From a virus: a DNA stretch of 26,644 bases. The stretch covers positions 1 through 26,644 of the IMG/VR virus record IMGVR_UViG_3300028025_003133; one strand, given 5' to 3'. Both the position numbers and the translations under genes were made by a program. Below the pieces are notes generated by a model, which saw only the letters and a program-made list of their open reading frames with translations, did not search any database and was not told where the DNA came from. How positions within the stretch are numbered: position 1 is the stretch's first letter; every line of letters begins with the position of its first letter. Below, piece after piece: positions 1 through 5,835 of the stretch.

Positions 1-1130
1 GTTTTAGGCTGAGCCGCTTGTGTACGAGCAGGAGCCGCCGCTGGGGTAGCAGGGGTAGCCGCAGGTGCAGGGCGTGGTCTAGTTGGATTAGCAGGTGCAC
101 CACTTTGGCGAGGAGCCGCAGTAGTTGCAGTAGCAGGAGCCGCCGCTGGGGTAGCCACAGGTGGAGTTGTGTTATTCGTAGTTGTAGTCGTTGTAGACGA
201 AGGACCTGTTTGAGTCAAGTCATTGGTCTTTCCCTGTTGGGAAGTTACTTTGTTACCTGAACCAACATTGGTGGCACCCGCAGGGTTTTGACCCTTTGGT
301 GTGGCTCCCATAGCCATACCACCACGGCGACCACTAGACAGGTCAGCACCTGATAGGTCATAGTCACCATTTTGAGTTGTTGTAGCGGTGGCATCTGCTT
401 TACCGCCTGCGCCACCAGTACCACCAGCGGCTGCTTTGGCTTGACGAGCAGTACGTTGGCGTTGAGCCGCAGGAGTATCTGATACTTGACCAGCAACACG
501 TCCACCTGTACGAGGACGCTTGACGGCAGGAGTACCTACGCCTCCAGCACCACCAGCACCACCCTTACCAGCAGTGGCTGTCTGTGAGGACTGTGGACCA
601 AATGTACGAGAGGAAGCATCAACGTTTGTGCTGTTGTCCTGTTGTGCACCAGCACCAAGGATGCTTCCGCCTGTTTGTACGTTTCCTGTCTCTACATTTC
701 CAAACGTGATATTTACACGACGAGAGTTGTCAGAGTTGTTAATTTCCATGTTGTTTTGGTTGGTGCCACGGCGCATTGAACGGCTACTTGCTGGCTGTGT
801 AATAGACTGCTGAGCGTTATTGCCTGCGCCACCCCATGCTTGGGAGATAGAACTAGTGCTTCCTCCGACGGGGGCTGTACCTGAACGACCCATGCTGTTG
901 CCTGCACCATAATTTGTTTGCTGAGGGATGCCATAGTTTGGCTGTCCAGCAAGGTTTGGTCCTTGACGTGGTCCCATTTGAGAGCGTGGTTGACCAGTTG
1001 GTAATTGACCTACTGGCGCTTGAGTTCCGAGTCCTGTGTTAAAACCAAACGAACGCTGGCGAGCACCTTGTTGTTGCTGAGCATCAAACACTTGCTGTGC
1101 TTGCTGTTGGCGGTAATCATTAATAGCCAT
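1..1130 (-). CDS. Large disordered Gln/Ala/Pro/Thr/Gly-rich protein, C-terminus beyond window
   Basis: The minus-strand frame is open from the ATG at 1130 to the left edge, giving at least 376 codons with no stop, so the gene is 3'-partial here. It starts MAINDYRQQQAQQ. Residues 1-60 are Gln-rich. A short patterned stretch near 140-165 (NITFGNVETGNVQTGG) may fold. The rest is low complexity, ending in Thr/Asn and then Ala/Pro/Thr repeats. No catalytic motif, signal peptide or membrane segment is visible. The start overlaps the upstream stop by 1 bp (TAATG). Its place at the end of a run of small leftward genes suggests a virion-associated or scaffold-like role, but this is inference only. Short ORFs in other frames here are by-products of the repetitive codons. 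Confidence 0.8.
   Translation of the reverse strand, partial: MAINDYRQQQAQQVFDAQQQQGARQRSFGFNTGLGTQAPVGQLPTGQPRSQMGPRQGPNLAGQPNYGIPQQTNYGAGNSMGRSGTAPVGGSTSSISQAWGGAGNNAQQSITQPASSRSMRRGTNQNNMEINNSDNSRRVNITFGNVETGNVQTGGSILGAGAQQDNSTNVDASSRTFGPQSSQTATAGKGGAGGAGGVGTPAVKRPRTGGRVAGQVSDTPAAQRQRTARQAKAAAGGTGGAGGKADATATTTQNGDYDLSGADLSSGRRGGMAMGATPKGQNPAGATNVGSGNKVTSQQGKTNDLTQTGPSSTTTTTTNNTTPPVATPAAAPATATTAAPRQSGAPANPTRPRPAPAATPATPAAAPARTQAAQPK
27..155. repeat. 24-bp direct repeat in the Ala/Pro/Thr coding region
   Basis: The same 24 bases, beginning agcaggagccgccgctgggg, occur at 27-50 and 132-155. On the coding (minus) strand each copy encodes ATPAAAPA. This looks like internal duplication in a low-complexity protein and not a regulatory repeat. 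Confidence 0.75.
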
Positions 1131-1438
1131 TAACTTGATAATCCTTGCATTGAGTAGCGACTGGAACCTTCAAAATCATCTGCAATAAAACCATTGCGAA
1201 TCATTACTGGTGCGCCAGAGACCCACGAACGATAAGTTGGCGCAAACCTATCTGTGTTTAGAACGTCCATAATTCCCATTTCTTGCTTGGCAAAGCCACG
1301 GCTCTGAGGCATCAACTGTTGTGGAACAACTGGACGAATAGCCTGAATAGTGTCGTGGTCAGAGATAGCGTTCTTCAACGCCATGTCTACAAGCATCTCT
1401 GAGCGAGATTGCCATGGTTTATATGGAACTTGAATCAT
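1130..1438 (-). CDS. Hypothetical phage protein, 102 aa
   Basis: I do not recognise this protein. It begins MIQVPYKPWQSRSEMLVDMA and has mixed composition with no membrane segment and no Cys cluster. The middle (about residues 45-85) alternates hydrophobic and basic residues, as in a small globular domain. It joins its neighbours by 1-bp TAATG overlaps at both ends, so it is probably translationally coupled within the leftward block 1-3337. By position a virion-associated role is possible; nothing in the sequence shows one. Confidence 0.75.
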   Translation of the reverse strand: MIQVPYKPWQSRSEMLVDMALKNAISDHDTIQAIRPVVPQQLMPQSRGFAKQEMGIMDVLNTDRFAPTYRSWVSGAPVMIRNGFIADDFEGSSRYSMQGLSS

Positions 1439-1671
1439 TATTTACAATCAGCGCAAAGACTAGAACTTGTAGGAGTTGATTCCCCACAGCCACCACATGA
1501 GTGCATTGCTGGACGAGGAATACCACCAGCAGGAGCGTCATCCTCGTTCATCTGTGGAAATCCTGTAGAAAGGTCACGAGCAAGTCGGGCATAAGCGCCA
1601 CGACTTACTTGGCGACCTGGGTGATGTGCTTTGTCTTCGGCATAAGTGCCGTCGTCACGATGTCCTGACAT
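1438..1671 (-). CDS. Small HRDD-motif protein with C-terminal zinc-ribbon-like Cys pairs, 77 aa
   Basis: The first 25 residues (MSGHRDDGTYAEDKAHHPGR) closely match the start of the next gene upstream (MAGHRDDGTFAEDKAHHEGR), so the two share a recent origin in that part. The C-terminus carries CGGCG and CADCK about 16 residues apart, which fits a small zinc ribbon. The rest is polar and Pro/Gly-rich. It has 1-bp TAATG-type overlaps with both neighbours. The function is unknown. The paired N-termini suggest a shared docking or packaging signal, which is inference. Confidence 0.75.
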   Translation of the reverse strand: MSGHRDDGTYAEDKAHHPGRQVSRGAYARLARDLSTGFPQMNEDDAPAGGIPRPAMHSCGGCGESTPTSSSLCADCK

Positions 1672-1901
1672 TAGTAGTGTCCTTTCTTTAGACGCTCTTC
1701 TTTAAGTGTTTGTTCTTCCTGAATGTCTTCAGGGTCCCAAGGGTCTAGTGCTTCATCGGAATTACCGACAAGACCTTTGACCATGTTGTTCATAGTCCAA
1801 CCAGCAGGTGGTCCAGACATAAAGTTTTCTCGGCTTACTTTGCGACCTTCATGGTGCGCTTTGTCCTCTGCGAACGTTCCGTCGTCTCTATGTCCAGCCA
1901 T
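1671..1901 (-). CDS. Small HRDD-motif protein, paralogous N-terminus, 76 aa
   Basis: The N-terminal 25 residues are nearly the same as those of the downstream neighbour (HRDDGTxAEDKAHHxGRxVSR), after which the two diverge. The second half is acidic then basic (DPWDPEDIQEEQTLKEERLKKGHY), probably one charged helix. It lacks the Cys pairs of its neighbour. The start codon overlaps the upstream stop by 1 bp. No family is recognised. The shared head with a different tail suggests modular duplication. Confidence 0.75.
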   Translation of the reverse strand: MAGHRDDGTFAEDKAHHEGRKVSRENFMSGPPAGWTMNNMVKGLVGNSDEALDPWDPEDIQEEQTLKEERLKKGHY

Positions 1902-2233
1902 TAGTCTCTCCTAGCGTCATTTGAAGTTTGGCGCTCGTAATAATCACCGTACTCTGTTTCTTCACCCATACTTGGTGAGCGGTCATTGTCCCATGCTGGG
2001 TCACTCAAACTGCTAGGTGTTTTAAAACCATCGTAGGGGTCAAGATACGGAGAGCCAAGTGCATCAGGATTACCACCATTTTTGGTAATCTCATTTGCGT
2101 AACCTCGGAAACGCTCTAAATCTTTTTCTTTTTGAGTCTTGTACTTATTCCAGTTTTGAAGTGGTGTAGGTTGATGCCCACCATGTGACGTGGCAGGGTT
2201 ACCTACTGGGTTGCCTCTGTGGTCAGTAGCCAT
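1901..2233 (-). CDS. Small HRG-motif protein, 110 aa
   Basis: It begins MATDHRGNPVGNPATSHGGH, which resembles the upstream gene (MGTNHRGMPIGDN) and more loosely the two HRDD proteins downstream. A Lys/Glu-rich helix (about residues 30-50, NKYKTQKEKDLERFRGYANE) is followed by a polar, acidic, probably disordered tail ending in NDARRD. No enzymatic motif is seen. It overlaps both neighbours by 1 bp. Confidence 0.75.
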   Translation of the reverse strand: MATDHRGNPVGNPATSHGGHQPTPLQNWNKYKTQKEKDLERFRGYANEITKNGGNPDALGSPYLDPYDGFKTPSSLSDPAWDNDRSPSMGEETEYGDYYERQTSNDARRD

Positions 2234-2508
2234 TAGTAGCCGTTTCTTTCCATATAAAGAGCACTGTATATTTGTTGTTCTTTGTCGGTAACTCCATGGT
2301 AAGTGCCTTTGCCATACTTGTCACGCTCTTCACGGTAGGTATTAAGGTGCGCTTGTGCTTCACTAGGATGCACCTCTGGAGCATTCATATGTGACAGTGG
2401 ACTTCCTCCACGGATGTCTTGTGTCATACGGCGAGCCATTACTTGTGCAAGACGTGGGGTGGCACGGTAGTTGTCACCAATTGGCATACCTCTGTGATTA
2501 GTACCCAT
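2233..2508 (-). CDS. Small HRG-motif protein, 91 aa
   Basis: The N-terminus MGTNHRGMPIGDNYRATPRL is like that of the next gene downstream (MATDHRGNPVG). The remainder is polar with a charged helical centre (LNTYREERDKYGKGTYHG) and a likely helix at the end. No known domain is recognised. It is coupled to its neighbours by TAATG overlaps. It is the most upstream of four consecutive genes that start with M-x-x-(x)-HR-(G/D). Confidence 0.75.
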   Translation of the reverse strand: MGTNHRGMPIGDNYRATPRLAQVMARRMTQDIRGGSPLSHMNAPEVHPSEAQAHLNTYREERDKYGKGTYHGVTDKEQQIYSALYMERNGY

Positions 2509-2705
2509 TATTTATCCGTTTCTGGGGTCATGAAGACGTCATCTGATTCCCACTCACCCTGTGCTGGGCGACGAGTTGTATCGTGAGGACCGACGGCTTC
2601 GTCGTACAATTCATCTTGTCCCCTTCCATAGGTAAGTGTTTCAACGAGGGAGCGACCATGTCGGCGGTCTCCGCCATCTGAGGCTTTACGAACTACATAG
2701 GCCAT
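2508..2705 (-). CDS. Hypothetical small polar protein, 65 aa
   Basis: It starts MAYVVRKASDGGDRRHGRSL. It is Arg-rich in the first third and acidic at the end (GEWESDDVFMTPETDK). It lacks the HRG-type N-terminus of the four genes downstream, although it contains RRHGR internally. It lies 3 bp from the upstream stop. No family is recognised. Confidence 0.7.
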   Translation of the reverse strand: MAYVVRKASDGGDRRHGRSLVETLTYGRGQDELYDEAVGPHDTTRRPAQGEWESDDVFMTPETDK

Positions 2706-2708
2706 TAT

Positions 2709-3197
2709 TTATCTCCAAGCAGGCATTAGGCTCTTAAAGTAAGAGCGACGTTCAGGACTAATTGATACGGCTTGTTCATCGTCGGGGGTGGGGATACCAC
2801 GTGGTCCAACTTTTCCATCATTTGTTAAACGAACTGGTTCTGCACCAGGAGGTGAGAACTTCTTTCCTTGTGATTCCAGCATGATGCCAGTCAAAGGGTT
2901 AAATTCAGCAGGCCAAACGTAGTCACCAGGGTTTACACGTTCCCCTTTATGTACGCCTCTATTGTATTGACGAGCGTTAAGACGGCTCATTGTTCCAAGT
3001 ATTTTATCTTGGCGACGGTTAGATGACATAGTGCCAAGGTAACCATCAGGGTGTGTGGTATCACCTTGAGAGCGGTAGCCAGAGATTAATTCATCTTTGC
3101 TAGAGCGCCATACGGGGGATGGACCATACATGTTGTTAGGTACAGCACCAGGAGCCTCAGAAGGGTTACTCCATGCAGTAAATGTTTGCTGTGCCAT
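2709..3197 (-). CDS. Hypothetical phage protein, 162 aa
   Basis: It is rich in Pro, Gly, Arg and Ser and begins MAQQTFTAWSNPSEAPGAVP. The middle (about residues 50-115) holds SNRRQDKILGTMSRLNARQY and a PGDYVWPAEFNPLTG stretch that looks folded. The tail ends RRSYFKSLMPAWR. No transmembrane segment or catalytic motif is visible. The start overlaps the stop of the 46-residue gene upstream by 1 bp. A virion-associated role is possible from position only. Confidence 0.75.
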   Translation of the reverse strand: MAQQTFTAWSNPSEAPGAVPNNMYGPSPVWRSSKDELISGYRSQGDTTHPDGYLGTMSSNRRQDKILGTMSRLNARQYNRGVHKGERVNPGDYVWPAEFNPLTGIMLESQGKKFSPPGAEPVRLTNDGKVGPRGIPTPDDEQAVSISPERRSYFKSLMPAWR

Positions 3198-3337
3198 TAC
3201 TGGAGACCTCCAGAAGATGGTCCACCAAGAATGCCACCTTGACCGCCACCCATCATCCCGACAGGACGTGGACGAGTTTGGGCGTTGCGATACTTGCTTG
3301 CGGTAGGGCGGCGAGATGGTTTGCGGCGACCAGACAT
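3197..3337 (-). CDS. Very small Arg/Pro then Gly-rich protein, 46 aa
   Basis: This is an easily missed ORF. ATG is at 3335-3337 and TAA at 3197-3199, the latter overlapping the next ATG by 1 bp. The first half is strongly basic (MSGRRKPSRRPTASKYRNAQ), as in a nucleic-acid-binding arm. The second half is Gly/Pro-rich (MMGGGQGGILGGPSSGGLQ). The overlap and the tight fit between two genes support it as real. Function is unknown; a packaging or DNA-binding arm is speculation. Confidence 0.65.
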   Translation of the reverse strand: MSGRRKPSRRPTASKYRNAQTRPRPVGMMGGGQGGILGGPSSGGLQ

Positions 3338-3344
3338 TGGTTAA

Positions 3345-3635
3345 CTACTTTACGATTGGCTTGAATGAGATAGCAGAGATTGTTTCGCCGCCCTCACCAA
3401 TGATGTCATCAAATCCGATGACAAAAGAGAGGTCAACGCCTCGTGGTGCTACAAAACCACGTGCAATAGCACAGGCTTTAGCCGCTTGGTTAACTGCTGA
3501 TGCTCCAATGGCACGCATCTTTGGTAGTTGGCCTGCGTTAATAGCACGGGCCATGATGGAGCCTACTGATTGTGGGTTACTAGAACCCGATACTTTGAGA
3601 ACATCATCAATTGTGGTGGTCAAATCTTGCGACAT
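3345..3635 (-). CDS. SpoVS-like (Alba-fold) protein, 96 aa
   Basis: The sequence from residue 13 on follows the stage V sporulation protein S family almost end to end: VLKVSGSSNPQSVGS, then MRAIGASAVNQAAKACAIAR, then GFVAPRGVDL, then a final strand ETISAISFKPIVK. Bacterial SpoVS is about 86 aa, so this copy is full length with a short N-terminal extension. The family has an Alba-like fold and is thought to bind nucleic acid; in Bacillus it affects sporulation and septation. In a phage the role is unknown; a chromatin-like or regulatory DNA/RNA-binding role is plausible. A strong ribosome binding site (CAGGAG) lies 6 bp before the ATG, and a 32-bp gap separates it from the nuclease gene upstream. 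Confidence 0.9.
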   Translation of the reverse strand: MSQDLTTTIDDVLKVSGSSNPQSVGSIMARAINAGQLPKMRAIGASAVNQAAKACAIARGFVAPRGVDLSFVIGFDDIIGEGGETISAISFKPIVK

Positions 3636-3667
3636 ACGATACTCCTGAAAAAAGGTTGTATCTTTAT

Positions 3668-4036
3668 TTAACAGTAACCAGCCTCAATTAGCAGTTCGGT
3701 AAGGTCTTCCAACCTCATCACAACATAAGATTCACCTAATGCTTTTTCCCCTTTACCAGGGCGCTTAACAACCAATGCAGGAACAGCCCCACCCAGACGT
3801 TCCGCTTGTTGTACCGTGTCATTAAGCCACTGACTCAACTGAAAGGATTTTTGGTTCTTACACTGAACGGCAACCTTACGAAAGGTATCCCTACGGGCAA
3901 TCCCATTGACATCACCTGTGTCGTTACCCCCTGATAAAGCAGGGCGGTGGGCGTGGATAAAACCTTTAGAAATTAAATAGTCTCTTACAAGTACTTCAAA
4001 GGATGTCCCTTTGGCTTTTGCTTTATTACTCACCAC
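3668..4036 (-). CDS. PD-(D/E)XK nuclease, Hjc-like Holliday junction resolvase candidate, 122 aa
   Basis: The layout fits a small PD-(D/E)XK nuclease: an N-terminal helix with Glu at residue 14 (KGTSFEVLVRDYL), Asp at 42 (GDVNGI), and QCK at 58-60 in VAVQCKNQKS, where Q takes the usual place of the second acidic residue. Archaeal Hjc and related phage resolvases have the same size and order. The expected role is cutting branched DNA during recombination or packaging. The start is one of two tandem GTG codons (4036 or 4033) overlapping the upstream gene's end. Restriction-like or repair nuclease roles cannot be excluded. Confidence 0.7.
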   Translation of the reverse strand: MVSNKAKAKGTSFEVLVRDYLISKGFIHAHRPALSGGNDTGDVNGIARRDTFRKVAVQCKNQKSFQLSQWLNDTVQQAERLGGAVPALVVKRPGKGEKALGESYVVMRLEDLTELLIEAGYC

Positions 4037-4265
4037 GCACCGCCTTTATCAACATTTCTTGCTCGTGTTTATTCATCAAACTAGAAAAAGGAACTAACAA
4101 TTCAGCAAGTTTAGAAATTAAGGCTGAGGCTTTGTCACGGTCTGTCCGTAGGCGTTCAATCTCATCGGCTGCTTCATCTATTGCTTGGGAAACATATTCC
4201 GCAGGCATATCGTCAGAAGAATTCCACGAAAAATCCCGTAGTCGGGTCACGATGTCGTCGGTCAT
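4026..4265 (-). CDS. Coiled-coil hypothetical protein, 79 aa
   Basis: The sequence MTDDIVTRLRDF, followed by AIDEAADEIERLRTDRDKAS, is a type common in phage accessory regions: a short N-terminal motif followed by a heptad-rich helix (about residues 25-55). No catalytic residues are seen. It overlaps the upstream nuclease gene by 4 bp (ATGA) and the downstream one by 11 bp. Function is unknown. Confidence 0.7.
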   Translation of the reverse strand: MTDDIVTRLRDFSWNSSDDMPAEYVSQAIDEAADEIERLRTDRDKASALISKLAELLVPFSSLMNKHEQEMLIKAVRGE

Positions 4266-4693
4266 GTGTCATACTCCTCATTGTTTAACAAATCAGTTAT
4301 ATGTGAAGGATACAGAATATAACCTTTTGTTGGGTTGTCTGAACCTTTTGCCAAATCTTTATATGTCAGGTATTTTTTATTAATTTCTAAATAGGTTTTT
4401 AAACGATTGACGGAAGTAATTATAAAAGCATCGGGGGAATGCATGTACACCCACCAGTGTGCTTTAGTAACATTGATGCCTGAAGGCTTCCACCCACTAC
4501 CTCGTGGGTTTTGTTCGGTCTCTACAACCATATTCCCATTTCGGTAACGGTCATACTTAACTTCAAAAGAACCTTGACTCAATGAGTTAAGGAATTGTTT
4601 AACAACCTCTTCTCCTTGATGACCAAAGGCTAAATCTTTAGTAAAATCAAACCTGTCAATATCATGGGATGGTTGATACTCGCTATTTGCCAC
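4262..4693 (-). CDS. PD-(D/E)XK-type nuclease candidate, 143 aa
   Basis: GTG at 4691-4693 is chosen because GGGAG (4701-4705) sits 7 bp upstream; an ATG at 4741 exists but has no such site and would overlap two genes. Conserved-looking features are GHQGEEVV (Glu 28/29), KYDRY (Asp 48), VVETEQN (Glu 58/60) and a Trp-rich strand TKAHWWVYM. These give the E-D-ExE order of a nuclease core, and GWKPSGINVTKAHWW resembles phage proteins annotated as endonucleases of this fold. Substrate and role are unknown. The usual Lys after the second acidic residue is unclear, so activity is uncertain. Confidence 0.6.
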   Translation of the reverse strand: MANSEYQPSHDIDRFDFTKDLAFGHQGEEVVKQFLNSLSQGSFEVKYDRYRNGNMVVETEQNPRGSGWKPSGINVTKAHWWVYMHSPDAFIITSVNRLKTYLEINKKYLTYKDLAKGSDNPTKGYILYPSHITDLLNNEEYDT

Positions 4694-4766
4694 GGTACAT
4701 CTCCCTTTGCCAAAGGATAATAACCAGCATTGCCCCCACAAGGAAACCTGCTATAAAGTTACCCAC
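4683..4766 (-). CDS. 27-aa single-pass membrane protein
   Basis: GTG at 4764-4766 opens a frame MGNFIAGFLVGAMLVIILWQ followed by REMYRGK and TAG at 4683-4685. Residues 3-19 form one hydrophobic segment, then comes a basic tail, as in an N-out/C-in micro-membrane protein. AGAGAG (4774-4779) lies 7 bp upstream of the GTG. It overlaps the upstream stop by 8 bp and the downstream GTG start by 11 bp. It is one of three such tiny ORFs within 750 bp. Function is unknown. Confidence 0.5.
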   Translation of the reverse strand: MGNFIAGFLVGAMLVIILWQREMYRGK

Positions 4767-4902
4767 GGGCTAACTCTCTAGACAAGCGTTCTACCTCTGT
4801 GTACAACTCATGTACCTTGGCTTTAAGCGCATCTCGTTCGGCTTGCAGTTCAGCCACGCTGGTGTTTTCCGCAAATTCTATTTTTACTATATGGTCATTC
4901 AT
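4759..4902 (-). CDS. Short coiled-coil protein, 47 aa
   Basis: Starting at ATG 4902 (GAGGA at 4911-4915, 8 bp upstream) gives MNDHIVKIEFAENTSVAELQ, then a leucine-heptad helix ERDALKAKVHELYTEVERLS. The in-frame ATG at 4908 is too close to the ribosome binding site. It is probably a short dimeric coiled coil. It overlaps the upstream gene by 8 bp. No family is recognised. Confidence 0.6.
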   Translation of the reverse strand: MNDHIVKIEFAENTSVAELQAERDALKAKVHELYTEVERLSRELARG

Positions 4903-5077
4903 TGTCATTCTCCTCAGCAACTTTCTTCCAAGACTCAGCAAGTTCTTTCCACTTGTCACGGTCTGCTGTCATTTCCCTTAACGCTTCTTGGGTTTTACCA
5001 TGCGCTTCACGTGATTCCATAAGTTGTGTGTGAGTACTAGGAACATAATAACGCTTATTGTTGTAGTTTATTGCCAT
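4895..5077 (-). CDS. Coiled-coil hypothetical protein, 60 aa
   Basis: ATG 5077 is preferred over the upstream ATG at 5125, since GGAGA lies 5 bp before it. The protein begins MAINYNNKRYYVPSTHTQLM and continues into a charged helix (REAHGKTQEALREMTADRDK, then WKELAESWKKVAEEN). It is likely a helical dimer. It overlaps the gene upstream by 23 bp and the gene downstream by 8 bp. Function is unknown. Confidence 0.65.
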   Translation of the reverse strand: MAINYNNKRYYVPSTHTQLMESREAHGKTQEALREMTADRDKWKELAESWKKVAEENDNE

Positions 5078-5261
5078 TAGTATCTCCGTAATGTTGGTAG
5101 TAAGGGTTGCCCTTATGGTGGACAAGAGTAGCGTACCCTGCTTGTAGGTACAAGCCCCAGTTGTCGTTCATGTACTTAAACCAGGCTTTGCGGTCATACT
5201 CTGACATGTCTTTCCAAACAGCAAAGTTAGCGCCAATCTCTGGCTCACTGCCTATTGCCAT
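5055..5261 (-). CDS. Hypothetical protein, 68 aa
   Basis: It is rich in aromatic residues: FAVWKDMSEYDRKAWFKYMN, then DNWGLYLQAGYATL and NPYYQHYGD. The Trp/Tyr pattern suggests a small folded domain or a peptide-like surface, but no family is recognised. The start overlaps the stop of the 28-aa membrane protein upstream by 1 bp (TAATG). Confidence 0.65.
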   Translation of the reverse strand: MAIGSEPEIGANFAVWKDMSEYDRKAWFKYMNDNWGLYLQAGYATLVHHKGNPYYQHYGDTNGNKLQQ

Positions 5262-5347
5262 TACTTGTCGTTAAACATTTGTCCAGTGAATACACCGCAA
5301 ACAAAAACAGCAGTGACCATAATTACGAGTGTAAAGAAATCTACCAT
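5261..5347 (-). CDS. 28-aa single-pass membrane protein (second copy type)
   Basis: ATG at 5345-5347 encodes MVDFFTLVIMVTAVFVCGVF followed by TGQMFNDK and TAA. Residues 3-21 are one continuous hydrophobic segment containing a Cys, ending in a short polar tail. It overlaps the end of the preceding micro-ORF by 7 bp and the next ATG by 1 bp, so it fits the coupled-gene pattern here. The ribosome binding site is poor (AGGA directly before the ATG), consistent with translational coupling. Function is unknown. Confidence 0.55.
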   Translation of the reverse strand: MVDFFTLVIMVTAVFVCGVFTGQMFNDK

Positions 5348-5427
5348 TTCCTGACCCACAGTTTGTGACTAATCCATCCAATGGAAAAGTAAAGGGCGAC
5401 AATAACAATATTATAAATTGCATTCAT
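5341..5427 (-). CDS. 28-aa single-pass membrane protein (first of the pair)
   Basis: ATG 5427 with GAGGA 7 bp upstream encodes MNAIYNIVIVALYFSIGWIS followed by HKLWVRKW and TAG. Residues 3-19 are hydrophobic and the tail is basic and Trp-rich, which predicts the C-terminus in the cytoplasm. It is the best supported of the three micro-membrane ORFs because of its ribosome binding site. A role in membrane perturbation, superinfection exclusion or anchoring is conceivable but not shown. Confidence 0.6.
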   Translation of the reverse strand: MNAIYNIVIVALYFSIGWISHKLWVRKW

Positions 5428-5428
5428 T

Positions 5429-5572
5429 TTAGTATCCTCTAGCCTTAACAAGGTCTTCTTTTAGTTTTTCATTATCTTTTTCTAAGTCTCTACAACGGTC
5501 AATCCAAAACTTAATGACCCTGCGCTGTTCTAACACTTGGTCATTAACTGGTAAGTCAGGCATATGAGTCAT
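5429..5572 (-). CDS. Short coiled-coil protein, 47 aa
   Basis: ATG 5572 overlaps the upstream TGA by 4 bp (ATGA); TAA is at 5429-5431, 1 bp before the next ORF. The sequence MTHMPDLPVNDQVLEQRRVI leads into a charged helix (DRCRDLEKDNEKLKEDLVKA) with heptad leucines. It resembles the other short coiled-coil genes nearby. Function is unknown. Confidence 0.6.
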   Translation of the reverse strand: MTHMPDLPVNDQVLEQRRVIKFWIDRCRDLEKDNEKLKEDLVKARGY

Positions 5573-5835
5573 TTGAACTCCCCTGAATAGTCTGTAGCGG
5601 TATTACGTAAGTAATCATAGCCAACTTCAGTAATTCTCCAAGCGTCACCATCACGAGACAAGAACCCCAAATTGGTAAGCCTGTCTAAAGACCTACCAGC
5701 AACATACGGTTTATGAAATTTGTGGTGCATACAAGCAAACAGTTCTTGGAGTGTAAAGGTTCTCATCTTTTTCATGCTTGCATAACGTAGTGCCATGTAA
5801 GACGGACCTCGGTAAGGGATGACTGTTGGGGTCAC
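5569..5835 (-). CDS. Winged-helix DNA-binding protein, 88 aa
   Basis: Residues 25-80 look like a winged helix: TFTLQELFACMHHKFH (helices 1-2), PYVAGRSLDRLTNLGFLSRD (recognition helix and start of the wing) and DAWRITEVGYDYLR (wing and last helix). The start is a GTG in a GTGA overlap with the upstream gene. It may act as a small phage regulator or a replication accessory; no partner or operator is visible. Confidence 0.65.
   Translation of the reverse strand: MTPTVIPYRGPSYMALRYASMKKMRTFTLQELFACMHHKFHKPYVAGRSLDRLTNLGFLSRDGDAWRITEVGYDYLRNTATDYSGEFK

Noticed and set aside
41-155. ggggtagc motifs near the left edge as further initiator sites
   Set aside because: They are the codons GCT-ACC-CC of an Ala/Thr/Pro repeat and lack the paired gctaccc arm at 6-bp spacing seen at 18.3 kb.
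520-813. Plus-strand 97-residue open frame, Pro/Cys-rich
   Set aside because: It lies antisense to the long disordered protein, has repeat-driven composition and no ribosome binding site.
3636-3700. Promoter before the SpoVS-like gene (TTGAGG and an AT-rich stretch)
   Set aside because: The only -10-like hexamers (taaata, aaagat) have wrong spacing or poor match; nothing can be claimed beyond an AT-rich gap and a good ribosome binding site.
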